NCBI GenBank assembly: GCA_015233365.1
Contig: JADFXU010000005.1
Span: 34,310-98,309, forward strand
Origin: Nitrospirota bacterium
Lineage (GTDB): Bacteria > Nitrospirota > Thermodesulfovibrionia > Thermodesulfovibrionales > Dissulfurispiraceae
Length of the DNA stretch: 64,000 bases
Reading direction: 5' to 3'
Each line of letters opens with the position of its first letter. The stretch's first letter is position 1. Below are positions 19,237 to 28,939 of the stretch, piece after piece. The position numbers were made by a program, and so were the translations under genes. The notes under the pieces are model-generated. The model saw only the letters and a list, made by a program, of their open reading frames with translations. It was not told the origin of the DNA and searched no databases.

Positions 19237-20968
19237 AAAACGAATTAGTGAACTTATGAACGTGAGAATTATAGAGGTGCCTATTAATTCTAAAGTATTG
19301 GTTGCGATTGAAATGATGAGAGACAATAAAACAAGTTGTATCTTGGTTCTCAAAGACAAAAAACCTCTCGGTATTTTTACGGAACGAAACATTGTTCAAA
19401 ATGCAATTGCCAATCGTGACTTTATTCATCTCACCGTAGGCGAACTGATGCGTCATCCTGTTTTAACCGCTAAGTCTGATATGTATGTATTCGAGGCTTT
19501 TCATGTTCTTCTTGCAAATAATATTCGCCATCTTGTGATAGTGGATGAGCATCAGCATGTTATTGGAACCCTAAGTCAATCGGACATAATTGAACAGATA
19601 GGCAATCAATATCTATTCGGAATGGAAAAAATATCCCAGATGGCAAGCAGTGTTATTTTGACCATGCAAAAAGAAAGAAGCGTGTTAGAAGCCCTTACAG
19701 CGATGGACGAATATTCACTCAGCGCAATACTTGTCACAGAAAAAGAAACTCCTCTTGGGATCCTAACCGAGCGCGATGCAGCCGCTATAGTCATTGGAGG
19801 CGGTGATATAGAACAAATTAAAGTTTCGGAAGTGATGAGCAGTCCCGTGAAAACTCTCGATTCAGAAGTACCGGTTTATGAAGCCGCAAGAGTAATGAAA
19901 AAAAACAACATGCGTCGGGTGGGTATTGTAGATAAGAGTGGGAAAATAATCGGCTTACTCTCACAGTCCGACATCATCAAGGGGCTTGAAATGAAATATA
20001 TCGAGCTTCTGAATGATAACCTCAAGGCAAAGGAACTTGAGCTTAAAGAAGCCTCAAAGGATTTGCACGAAAAAACTGTTTACCTTGACGGCATTTTGCA
20101 TTCAGCACTGGATATGGGCATTATTGCAGTTGATATTAACTTTAATGTTGTCTACTTCAATCCAGCCGCTGAAGAGCTTCTGGGGCAGAAAGCACAGGAG
20201 GTTATCGGCTCTGATGCAAGGAAGTTCCGCATCAAAGAGGAAAAAGAGCTTTTCCGGTTCGACAGAATATTAAAAGAGGACCCAAAACCCTCCAGTTATG
20301 TCTTTTCATTTGAGAGGGAATTGCAAGGCGAAATACGCCTCATCGAATCAAGGGTGTGTGGAATTTGGGATCAGAACAAAACCCATGTCGGTTATGTTCT
20401 GACTTTACTGGATATTACTGAGCGGAAAAAGGCTGAAGATACTATACGTTATATGGCTTACCACGATAATTTAACCGGGCTCGCAAATAGATCATTTTTT
20501 GATGAGCTGATTGATCGGGAGATTATTCGTGCGGGGCGTAATAGGTCTTCACTGGCAATAATGATAATCGATTTAGATCGCTTCAAAAATGTCAACGATA
20601 CACTTGGACATCATGTCGGCGATCTTCTTCTCAAAGCCGTATCAGATCGTATGTTCCGTGTATTCAGAAGGTCCGATGTTTTGGCCAGAGTCGGGGGAGA
20701 TGAATTCTACGCAATACTGCCCGATATCGGTGAACGTGAAAACACAGTCATGATTGCAGAAAAAATAATCCATGTCTTAGAATCTCCCTTTAAGTTAGAA
20801 GGAACAGACATTATGATAACAGTCAGTATCGGCATTTCTCTTTTCCAGGTTGATGGCTTGGATGCCAAAACACTTATGAGAGTTGCAGATCATGCTATGT
20901 ATAAGGCTAAAGAACTAAATCGTGAAAACTTCCGGTCAAACGTCTGTTCCGGATATTGCATTCCTTGA
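19229..20968 (+). CDS. Multi-CBS-PAS-GGDEF diguanylate cyclase
   Basis: CBS repeats (LGIFTERNIVQN, VIGTLSQSDIIEQ, LGILTERDAAAIV, IIGLLSQSDIIKG); PAS; RVGGDEFYAIL active site. Confidence 0.9.
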   Translation: MLRKRISELMNVRIIEVPINSKVLVAIEMMRDNKTSCILVLKDKKPLGIFTERNIVQNAIANRDFIHLTVGELMRHPVLTAKSDMYVFEAFHVLLANNIRHLVIVDEHQHVIGTLSQSDIIEQIGNQYLFGMEKISQMASSVILTMQKERSVLEALTAMDEYSLSAILVTEKETPLGILTERDAAAIVIGGGDIEQIKVSEVMSSPVKTLDSEVPVYEAARVMKKNNMRRVGIVDKSGKIIGLLSQSDIIKGLEMKYIELLNDNLKAKELELKEASKDLHEKTVYLDGILHSALDMGIIAVDINFNVVYFNPAAEELLGQKAQEVIGSDARKFRIKEEKELFRFDRILKEDPKPSSYVFSFERELQGEIRLIESRVCGIWDQNKTHVGYVLTLLDITERKKAEDTIRYMAYHDNLTGLANRSFFDELIDREIIRAGRNRSSLAIMIIDLDRFKNVNDTLGHHVGDLLLKAVSDRMFRVFRRSDVLARVGGDEFYAILPDIGERENTVMIAEKIIHVLESPFKLEGTDIMITVSIGISLFQVDGLDAKTLMRVADHAMYKAKELNRENFRSNVCSGYCIP

Positions 20969-21338
20969 ACCATTAAGTGAGAGTTGCAGATCATGCTATG
21001 AGTGAGTGTCTGGAGTCAGACTTGATTATTGACTTTTCCCACCTAGGCTAAACAGTTTCATCCTTTTTCTTTTACAATAATTGCGGATTGTACTCTGCAG
21101 AATTCTCAGTATCATCGTTCGTGTTAATTCCTGTCAAGTCGCGCCGGAATTATCGAATGTTTCTTTAAGTCCGGGACGTGGGCGTCTTCCGGCTTGAAAA
21201 ACCAGCCGTGTCGCCAGAAAAAAATCTAAGTTATTGTTTATAATAGATGGGAAATCGCAGCTTATGCGCAAACCTATAGCTGTTGTTTCTTCTTAATGCC
21301 ACACGCAAAAATTAGGATAAAAAGTAGAGGAGAATAAA

Positions 21339-21635
21339 ATGCCGATTTTAAAGAACGAGATTAAGTATATTGACATTCCTGCCGTTACCGAGAAGTTTGC
21401 GGACTCAGTAGGTTCTATTTTCTTTGACGGACAGAGCTCTCGGATCGAACTCTGCGTCACCCGCATGGTCCCGACCACTGGGGCGGAGGCGACAGCGCAA
21501 AGATACCCGGCATGTAGGCTAGCCCTTACTCCGGCGGCAACCATCGAATTGTTCAACAACCTTCAGAATTTGATTAACGCGATGCACCAGCAGGGCATGA
21601 TCACGAAAGGCGAGCCTCCGGCCGAAGCAAAATGA
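21339..21635 (+). CDS. Small DUF3467-like protein (tentative)
   Basis: 98 aa; EKFADSVGSIFFDGQSSRIELCVTRM...CRLALTPAATIELFNNLQNLINAM. Confidence 0.5.
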   Translation: MPILKNEIKYIDIPAVTEKFADSVGSIFFDGQSSRIELCVTRMVPTTGAEATAQRYPACRLALTPAATIELFNNLQNLINAMHQQGMITKGEPPAEAK

Positions 21636-21744
21636 CCTCCCCACCAGGCGGTAGCTCCAGTCGGCACGGGAATTCCGGGGACACATTACTTATCTTCCCT
21701 TTCCCTGTTAAGAATTAAATATTGTGTCCCCGTAATTACCTGTT

Positions 21745-23391
21745 CTACCTTGCCCCCCGGACCGCTTCATAGAGTAGTTTCCTGTTCGACAAGGCTTTTT
21801 CATATTTCGGATCAAGCTCGATAGCCTTGTTGTAATCGGCAAGGGCCGCGTCATAGTTCTTCAGGTTGTAGTAAAGAAACCCTCTGTTGTTATACGCAGC
21901 CGCGTAATTTGGATTCAGTTCGATGGCCTTGTTGTAGTCCCTCAGTGCCTGATCGTATTTCTTTTGATTCTTGTAGACATTCCCTGCATCCATATAAGCA
22001 GCGGCGTAATTTGGATTCAGTTCGATAGTTTTCTTGTAGTCGGCAAGGGCCGCGTCATAGTTCTTCCGGTCGTAGTAAAGATTCCCTCTGTTGATATAAG
22101 CAGCAGCGTATTTAGGATCCAGTTCGATGGCCTTGTTGAAGTCGGCAAGCGCGGCGTCGAAATTTTTCTGCTGCGTATAAACCAATCCCCTGTTAAAATA
22201 GGCCTTTTCATATTTGGGATCAAGCTCAAGGGTCTTATTGTAGTGTGCCAGCGCCTCATTGTATTTCTTTTGATTGTAGTGAATATTCCCTGCGTCCATA
22301 TACGCAGCAGCGTATTTAGGATTCAGTTCGATGGCCTTGTTATAGTCAACAAGAGCGGCGTCGAAATTTTTCTGCTCTGCATAAAGGATTCCCCTGTTGA
22401 CATAGGCCTTTTCATATTTGGGATCAAGCTCAAGGGCCTTACTGTAGTCTGCCAGCGCCTCATCGTATTTCTTTTGATTGTAGTAATAAAAAACCCCTCT
22501 GTTGTTGTAAGCTATGGCGTAATTTGGATTCAGTTCGATGGCCTTGTTGAAGTCGGCAAGCGCAGTATCATTTTTATTTTGATAGGTATAAACGAGCCCC
22601 CTGCTTGTATAAGCTGCAACATATTTTGGATTCAGTTCGATGGCCTTATTGAAATCAGTAATCGCTTTTCCGAACTTCTTGAGCTCCAGATACGTTGAAC
22701 CCCTGCTGACATAAGCCCTCGCATGCCGGGGTGCAAGTGTTATCGCCTGCGTGAATATTTCCAGTGCATCATCATACTTCTTTTCTTTCCTCAGAAATAT
22801 CCCTTTGTCTATCAGGTCATTTATCTTCAATTCATCTATGGCTTTATCGTATTCCGCTTGTTTTTTAGTGTCGGTTTTAGCGAGTCCCAGTTCCTTCCTA
22901 AGGCTCTCGATCTGCTTCATCGACTCGTCCGATTTCTTTCTCAAATCCTCAAGTTCCTGGCCCTTCTCCCTGTCCCCCCGAAGATACTGTATCGATTTAG
23001 CTACTTCGTCAGGGTCGGCGATCAGTTTTGCTTTCATGTAGTAGGTCTGTCCGTCCCATCTTTCCTGTAAAATCATAGTGACAACGGTCCCGGCAGTATA
23101 GGTTACAATTTGGTCTTTACTTAACTGGAAATCCTTGACCTCGGTCTCGCTGATTAAAAAGGTCCCAAGCTCTTCAAGGAGCAGCCTCTTGACCTGCTCC
23201 AGCGCTATGGCGCGGCTCGAAAGCTTACTGTCTGCCTCACTCGCCTGATATGTATACTCTTTATCAAAGGTCACCCTCGCTGCAAAGAGACTGGCAGGGA
23301 TGAAAAGCGAGGCTGCTAAAATTACGGAGAGAATCGTTACCGGGGAAATACTGTTTCTCATTCCGTCACTCATACGAAATTTCCTCCTCAT
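21745..23391 (-). CDS. Exported TPR-repeat protein
   Basis: About 10 TPR units (e.g. AAYNNRGFLYYNLKNYDAALADYNKAIELDPKYE); signal peptide. Confidence 0.9.
   Translation of the reverse strand: MRRKFRMSDGMRNSISPVTILSVILAASLFIPASLFAARVTFDKEYTYQASEADSKLSSRAIALEQVKRLLLEELGTFLISETEVKDFQLSKDQIVTYTAGTVVTMILQERWDGQTYYMKAKLIADPDEVAKSIQYLRGDREKGQELEDLRKKSDESMKQIESLRKELGLAKTDTKKQAEYDKAIDELKINDLIDKGIFLRKEKKYDDALEIFTQAITLAPRHARAYVSRGSTYLELKKFGKAITDFNKAIELNPKYVAAYTSRGLVYTYQNKNDTALADFNKAIELNPNYAIAYNNRGVFYYYNQKKYDEALADYSKALELDPKYEKAYVNRGILYAEQKNFDAALVDYNKAIELNPKYAAAYMDAGNIHYNQKKYNEALAHYNKTLELDPKYEKAYFNRGLVYTQQKNFDAALADFNKAIELDPKYAAAYINRGNLYYDRKNYDAALADYKKTIELNPNYAAAYMDAGNVYKNQKKYDQALRDYNKAIELNPNYAAAYNNRGFLYYNLKNYDAALADYNKAIELDPKYEKALSNRKLLYEAVRGAR
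21770..22740 (-). repeat. ~102-nt tandem coding repeats (TPR units)
   Basis: Recurrent DNA blocks attcagttcgatggccttgttgaagtcggcaag etc. every ~102 nt. Confidence 0.85.
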
Positions 23392-23410
23392 TTACGAGTA
23401 CCAACCCCCA

Positions 23411-23440
23411 AACAAAAAAGCCCGGAGGATTCTCCGGGCC
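23411..23440 (-). terminator. Rho-independent terminator downstream of YedE gene
   Basis: Minus strand GCCCGGAGAATCCTCCGGGC followed by TTTTTTG. Confidence 0.85.
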
Positions 23441-23472
23441 TTGTCTTTGTCTACAAAACAACCTGTCTGCTG

Positions 23473-24555
23473 TCAGTCCTGCATAGGTTTGATAAATTTA
23501 AAATACACCATTGTCCAGTTCCCGAGGATCATGAAAATAATCGACGTCAGGCTGCCGAGAGAAAGTGTCGATGACCCTGTAAGCCCCTGTCCTATATTGC
23601 AGCCCCCTGCAACCGAAGCACTGAATCCCATCAGCAGGGCTCCGGCTATGACAGTAAGGAGTTCGCCTACAGAGGGCACTTTCCAGGAAAATTCCTTTAA
23701 AATTTTAGCGCTTATATATGCCCCCAAAGGAACACCTATGAGAAAGAATTCACCCCATGTGGCTTTGAACGGCCCGATATCAAACATGGGAAAGAAGCGC
23801 GATTTTGCGTCGCCCGTCAGTATTGTGAAGAATAGCTCTCCGGTAGGAGTAGTAAAGTTCATTCCGCGCGCAAAGCCGCCGCCCCAATGTTCCGAGGCCC
23901 AAAAGGTCAGGACCCCTGCCAGGCCCAGCAGCAATCCTGTAACCGACCAATAGAACCCCTTCTGTTTTCCCATGCGAAAAGGTTTATCTTTAAGGGTCAG
24001 GGAGAATAAGAACAGTGCAAAAATGATTATGACTGTCCATTTTACGGACATGCTGTCACCGAACAACTGCCACAAAGTAGTATTGGTATTTCCGTCAATT
24101 TCAAATTTTACGCTTCTTAAGGCCACATAGAGCGGATTCAGTATACCGTAATTGGTGGCGCCGATGCCGAGGAAGAAGAATATAACGCCGATCACAGCTG
24201 CAATCTGTCCCTCGCCGCCCTTATACACAATGCCGCTTCCGCATCCGCTCGCCAGCACCATACCCATTCCGAATAAATATCCGCCGATGATGTTAGCCAG
24301 CGGATAGAAGGTCTGGCTTTTCAACTGAATCAAGCCGATATCATTGAGAAGGTTAGAACCTACGACCATGACAGCCAGGGCAATAAGAAAGCCGCGGAAC
24401 AGCGTATAATCCTGGATAAATATGGTGTCCCTGAACGCAGAGTTCATGCAAAACCTGCCGCGTTGCAGAATAAGCCCCACAAAACCCCCGCATAACAACC
24501 CCGAAAGAATAAAGCCGAGAGTTACGCTTTGTGTTACAGTTTCTTCCATTGCCAT
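23473..24555 (-). CDS. YeeE/YedE (TsuA-like) sulfur-compound transporter
   Basis: GLILQRGRFCMNSAFRD; FGMGMVLASGCGSGIVYKGGEGQ; GFSASVAGGCNIGQGLTG. Confidence 0.9.
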   Translation of the reverse strand: MAMEETVTQSVTLGFILSGLLCGGFVGLILQRGRFCMNSAFRDTIFIQDYTLFRGFLIALAVMVVGSNLLNDIGLIQLKSQTFYPLANIIGGYLFGMGMVLASGCGSGIVYKGGEGQIAAVIGVIFFFLGIGATNYGILNPLYVALRSVKFEIDGNTNTTLWQLFGDSMSVKWTVIIIFALFLFSLTLKDKPFRMGKQKGFYWSVTGLLLGLAGVLTFWASEHWGGGFARGMNFTTPTGELFFTILTGDAKSRFFPMFDIGPFKATWGEFFLIGVPLGAYISAKILKEFSWKVPSVGELLTVIAGALLMGFSASVAGGCNIGQGLTGSSTLSLGSLTSIIFMILGNWTMVYFKFIKPMQD

Positions 24556-24598
24556 CTTCCTCCGAGCGCATTTTCCCCATAGTATAGAGATACGGCTT

Positions 24599-26353
24599 TT
24601 ATTTTGTCAACGCGCCGGGAGCAGAAAATGGCATAATGACCTTTATGGTAGTGCCTCTGTTTTTATCACCGGAAATCTCCACTTTCCCGTCCCAGGGATA
24701 AACTCGCTCGCGCATCCCCAGGAGGCCAAAGCATTGAGGCTTGAAAAGTTGTTCGTTTTCTATGCCTTTGCCGTTATCCATGACTTCCAATATGATATTG
24801 TCGCTGCCTTTTGTCAGTCTTGCCGTCACCGTTGTCGCCTTCGCATGTTTAAGCACGTTTGTCAGTGCTTCCTGGAAGATCCTGAAAAGTGCTATGCTCC
24901 TGTTATTGTCAAGCGCGATATCCTCAGACTCGGCTATAACCGCACATTCTATCCCAGTTCGTTTCTGAAATTCTTTCGCCTGCCATTCCAATGCAGCAAC
25001 AAGGCCGAAATCATCCAGCAGCGAAGGTCTCAATTCGGCGCAGATCCGCTTGACCGACAGTATCATTGTGTCAAGTGTGTGAAGCATGGCTTCGGTCTTG
25101 TCGAAGGTCGGATCACGGTCTGTGCAATTGTCGCGAAACCAGTATAGTTCCATCTTCAAAGCGGTCAATATCTGGCCAAGCTCGTCATGAATCTCGCGCG
25201 CAATATTTGTTCTTTCCTCTTCTCTGAAAGTCAGCAGATGAGAGGCAAGCTTGCGAAACTGCTCATGAGCTGTTTTAAGCTCTGCCGTCCTTGTTATTAC
25301 GGTTTGTTCTATTTCGGCGTGTCTCCTGAAAATGCTCACCATAAGCATCAACAGCGTTCCCGTCAACAGAAAACCGCTGATCAAAACCAGCAGGTAGTTG
25401 TTCGTAGTCACCATAGCGCCTGCATGAGTCACATAAATTTTCCATGATTGACCGCCTGCATCTATGACACGTTCCATTATCGGCCTGTCCTGAGGCAATT
25501 TATCCCGGACAACAGACCACCCTGTTCCATTCGAATAGGCGCCAAGCAGCCGCCCGGACCTGGATTCATCCAAGTCTGCTATCCACATTAACAGTCCTTT
25601 GCGGGCGAATCCTGCCAACGCTTTTTCGACTACGTCTCTGACTCTGAAAACACCGACAACAAAGCCGCGCAAACCTGAGGAATCCGGCACAGTGCTTCTC
25701 GAAAGAACACCGGGTTCGTAGACAGGATAAAACAGCAGAAAGCTATATGGTTCTTCGCGTTCCTCGACGAGTTTTATTCCTTCCGTGGCCGCAAATCCTC
25801 CGATATTAATGGAGTGCCTGATTGCTTTTAATCTGGCGGGACTGGACGCCACATCAAAACCCGTAGAGGGTTCGTTACTTTTATACGGTTCGATATGATA
25901 TACAGGGAAGTAGTCGTTTCTCTTTCGGGCACGCACCAGTTGCCCTTGCTCGTTCATTTCCTTTATCTCAAAGATGTGATCCCCATCCCTTTGTGCCGCT
26001 TGCTCAAATCTTTTCCTTTTGGAATCCGGAACTCGCGGAATCCATTCGACGGCCTGCATAACAGAGTTTTGAAGAAGCCTGTCAGCTACTTCATTAAATG
26101 CATACCTGTTTATATCAGGGGTTGCGGAATAAGAAGCGGCCAGTGATTTCAGTATTGCGATGTTCGAAACAAGGGCCTGCTCAAGAGCGAAAGTTTGCTC
26201 TTCAGCAGAATCTGTCAGCTCATGCTGAGCCAATGATCGTTCGGATATATATGTTTCGTAAGTGCTGAACGCTGTTAGCCCGACACCCGCAATTACAATG
26301 GATGCCAGCAACAGAAGTCGTTTGTTTTGAAGAAATATATTTTTAGTGTCCAT
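24599..26353 (-). CDS. CHASE-domain sensor histidine kinase, NarL-type (HisKA_3)
   Basis: AVEWIPRVPDSKRKRFE...YFPVYHIEPYKSNEPSTGFDVASSPAR CHASE; EERTNIAREIHDELGQILTALKMEL; GLLGMRERVYPWDGKVEISG. Confidence 0.92.
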   Translation of the reverse strand: MDTKNIFLQNKRLLLLASIVIAGVGLTAFSTYETYISERSLAQHELTDSAEEQTFALEQALVSNIAILKSLAASYSATPDINRYAFNEVADRLLQNSVMQAVEWIPRVPDSKRKRFEQAAQRDGDHIFEIKEMNEQGQLVRARKRNDYFPVYHIEPYKSNEPSTGFDVASSPARLKAIRHSINIGGFAATEGIKLVEEREEPYSFLLFYPVYEPGVLSRSTVPDSSGLRGFVVGVFRVRDVVEKALAGFARKGLLMWIADLDESRSGRLLGAYSNGTGWSVVRDKLPQDRPIMERVIDAGGQSWKIYVTHAGAMVTTNNYLLVLISGFLLTGTLLMLMVSIFRRHAEIEQTVITRTAELKTAHEQFRKLASHLLTFREEERTNIAREIHDELGQILTALKMELYWFRDNCTDRDPTFDKTEAMLHTLDTMILSVKRICAELRPSLLDDFGLVAALEWQAKEFQKRTGIECAVIAESEDIALDNNRSIALFRIFQEALTNVLKHAKATTVTARLTKGSDNIILEVMDNGKGIENEQLFKPQCFGLLGMRERVYPWDGKVEISGDKNRGTTIKVIMPFSAPGALTK

Positions 26354-26462
26354 AAATTACCGTACCTGTCCGGTAAGAACTGTGCGACCTGCATTAAAAT
26401 AATGATAGAGCACTTCCGGCAATGATGCAAGAACGGAAAAGAGCGGGTGTCCGGTATATGAT

Positions 26463-27419
26463 TCAGGGACGAATCCTTGTCCCTGCCCTCCCATCCATCG
26501 CATCCTCTATCAACTCCGGGCTCGTGATTATAACTTCCCTGCCGCCCGACTCAAGGAACTGTATTGCGGCCTCTATCTTCGGCCCCATGCTGCCTTCCGG
26601 GAATTGACCTTCTGAGTAGTATCTCTTAATGTCCGCCAGGCATGTATCTCCCAAGCCTTTTTGATTCTTCTTTCCGAAGTCAATGTATACCATGTCGACC
26701 TGAGTCAGGTTGATGATGCACTCAGCGCCTATTCCGGCGGCAAGGACACTTGTCGCCAGGTCTTTGTCCACTACGGCATCAACTCCCTGAAGGTCTTTGT
26801 CAGCTGTTTCCACCACAGGCACGCCTCCTCCTCCTGCTGCTATGGTAATCACGCCTTCAAGAGCCAGGCGCCTGATAACATCGTTTTCAACAATCCTGAG
26901 AGGTTTTGGTGAAGGCACTACCCGCCGGTATCCCCTTCCGCTGTCTTCGATCAGCCTCCAGCCCTTGGTCTGTTGCAGGAGAGCAGCCTCGTCCGGCGCA
27001 TAGTAAGGGCCTATGGGCTTGGTGGGTCGCTCAAATGCAGGATCGTTTGCGTCAACTACTGTCTGAGTGATTACTGTGACCACGTCCCTCACATGCCGGA
27101 TTTTGCGCAGATGATTGTAGAGGGTCTGCTGGATCATAAACCCGATGCCTCCTTCCGAGTCAGCGTCGCATATGTAAAGAGGCATGGGCGGCACAGTATT
27201 CCGGGCCGCTTCGTTTCTGATGACGATATTGCCGACAATTGGGCCGTTGCCGTGTGTGATGACCACCCGGTGTCCCTCTGTGAGCATCTTTGATATCTGC
27301 TTCATGCAGGCCTGGGTGTGGGCGAACTGCTCCTCGATTGTCCCTTTTTCGCCGCGTCGTATAAGGGCATTGCCGCCGATGGAGACTATGACCAAAGAGT
27401 TTTGTCCGGGTCTATCCAT
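26463..27419 (-). CDS. arcC: Carbamate kinase
   Basis: SIGGNALIRRGEKGTIEEQ; VITHGNGPIVGNI; AAGGGGVPVV; ALQ-type FLESGGREVIITSP. Confidence 0.92.
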   Translation of the reverse strand: MDRPGQNSLVIVSIGGNALIRRGEKGTIEEQFAHTQACMKQISKMLTEGHRVVITHGNGPIVGNIVIRNEAARNTVPPMPLYICDADSEGGIGFMIQQTLYNHLRKIRHVRDVVTVITQTVVDANDPAFERPTKPIGPYYAPDEAALLQQTKGWRLIEDSGRGYRRVVPSPKPLRIVENDVIRRLALEGVITIAAGGGGVPVVETADKDLQGVDAVVDKDLATSVLAAGIGAECIINLTQVDMVYIDFGKKNQKGLGDTCLADIKRYYSEGQFPEGSMGPKIEAAIQFLESGGREVIITSPELIEDAMDGRAGTRIRP

Positions 27420-27457
27420 TGTGTGCCTACCGTCCTCTATAAATTATTAAGCACTGA

Positions 27458-27601
27458 TGTCGAGCAGCCAGGCCATAGTGCTTCAGCTAATCCTCGCAAG
27501 GCATCCAGCCTTGCTCGAAGGCGCTGCCGGCCTGTTCAGCCATCCATGGCGTCTCAGGCCGCCAACGCCCGCCTCAGCACTATGTCCAGTCTGCTCTTGG
27601 A
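27458..27601. repeat. 144-nt structured repeat, copy 1
   Basis: tgtcgagcagccaggccatagtgcttcagc...cctcagcactatgtccagtctgctcttgga; terminal inverted repeats + two internal hairpins; matches 30274..30417. Confidence 0.85.
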
Positions 27602-28918
27602 CTAAACTTCTGACAAAAAATCTTCTATATGTTTCCGTAGGCTCTCTCCCGTGGTTTCTTCTATCCTGTAAGTCACCCGAACAGTCTCTTTCGTGAGCCC
27701 TAGTAATCCGGTCAGGTCCACGGGGGTGGCTATGAGGACGAGATCGCACGGGGTGTCCTCGATGCTTTCCCTGAGTTCGGCGGTCTGTTCCGGTGAATAG
27801 CCCATTGCCGGAAGCAGATTACCGATATGCCCGAATTTTCGAAAGGTTTCTTTTATTGAGCCCTTTGCATAGGGTCTTGGATCGACGACCTCACAGGCCC
27901 CGAATTTTTTTGCAGCGATGGTCCCGGCCCCGTAAGGCATTCCGCCGTGGGTGAGGGTGGGGCCGTCTTCAACCACCAGGATTTTCCTGCCTTCTATTCT
28001 TTCGGGTTTGTCCGCTGATATGACCGATGCCGTGCGGACTATCGCTGCGCCGGGATTAAGCATGCGAATATTCTGTTCAACAGTTTTTATATCTTTCTCC
28101 CCTGCGGTGTCTGTTTTGTTGATCACGGCGATGCCGGCCCTCCTGAGATTCGTTTCTCCCGGGTGATAGGCAAGTTCATGGCCGGGACGGTGAGGGTCGA
28201 GGACAACCACTTCGAGGTCCGGCTTTATAAAGGGCAGGTCGTTGTTCCCACCATCCCACAAAACCATATCGGCTTCCAGTTCGGCTTTTTTCAATACCTC
28301 GATGTAATCGACGCCCGCGTACACGGTGAATCCTGATCTGACATGCTGCTCGAATTCTTCCCTTTCCTCGATGGTGCACACGGTGATATCAGATGGAGTT
28401 TCGAACCTCTGGACGCGGCCATCTAGCCTGTCGCAGTATGGCATCGGGTGCCTGATAATTACCGGTTTAATCCCTTTCATTTTCAGGGTCCCCGCGATAT
28501 ATCCCGTTATGCCGCTCTTGCCGCATCCTGTCCTTACAGCGCATACGGAGATAACGGGTTTTTTCGAGACGAGCATTGTGCTTTCAGTGCCGAGGAGGAT
28601 AAAGTCAACGCCAAGGGCGAGGCAACGGGAGGCGGTATGCATCACATAGGTATGGGACACATCGCTGTAAGCAAATACCACCTCATCCGTCCTATGCTTT
28701 TTTACCAGGTCTTCAAGCAGGGACTCCGGATAAATGGGTATGCCCTTGGGGTATAAGTACCCGGCAAGTTCAGGAGGATAAAGTCTTTTTTCGATGAACG
28801 GTATCTGTGCGGCAGTGAAGGCCATGACCTCATATTGAGGATTGTCCCTGTAAACCGTATTGAAGTTGTGGAAATCCCTGCCCGCTGCACCCATTATGAT
28901 CACGCGCCGACGTTTCAT
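27602..28918 (-). CDS. Cyclic 2,3-diphosphoglycerate synthetase-like protein / predicted GTPase
   Basis: MGAAGRDFHNFNTVYRDNPQYEVMAFTAAQIP; VRTGCGKSGITGYI P-loop-like; INKTDTA. Confidence 0.85.
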   Translation of the reverse strand: MKRRRVIIMGAAGRDFHNFNTVYRDNPQYEVMAFTAAQIPFIEKRLYPPELAGYLYPKGIPIYPESLLEDLVKKHRTDEVVFAYSDVSHTYVMHTASRCLALGVDFILLGTESTMLVSKKPVISVCAVRTGCGKSGITGYIAGTLKMKGIKPVIIRHPMPYCDRLDGRVQRFETPSDITVCTIEEREEFEQHVRSGFTVYAGVDYIEVLKKAELEADMVLWDGGNNDLPFIKPDLEVVVLDPHRPGHELAYHPGETNLRRAGIAVINKTDTAGEKDIKTVEQNIRMLNPGAAIVRTASVISADKPERIEGRKILVVEDGPTLTHGGMPYGAGTIAAKKFGACEVVDPRPYAKGSIKETFRKFGHIGNLLPAMGYSPEQTAELRESIEDTPCDLVLIATPVDLTGLLGLTKETVRVTYRIEETTGESLRKHIEDFLSEV

Positions 28919-28939
28919 AAAGTACCCTTCATTTTATCT

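Noticed and set aside
21964-22698. 244-aa plus-strand ORF opposite the TPR gene
   Set aside because: Antisense shadow of the repetitive TPR coding sequence; its own periodicity mirrors the TPR units.
21770-22740. Regularly spaced repeats considered as a CRISPR array
   Set aside because: Period of ~102 nt, fully coding as TPR units, no variable spacers; no cas genes in window.
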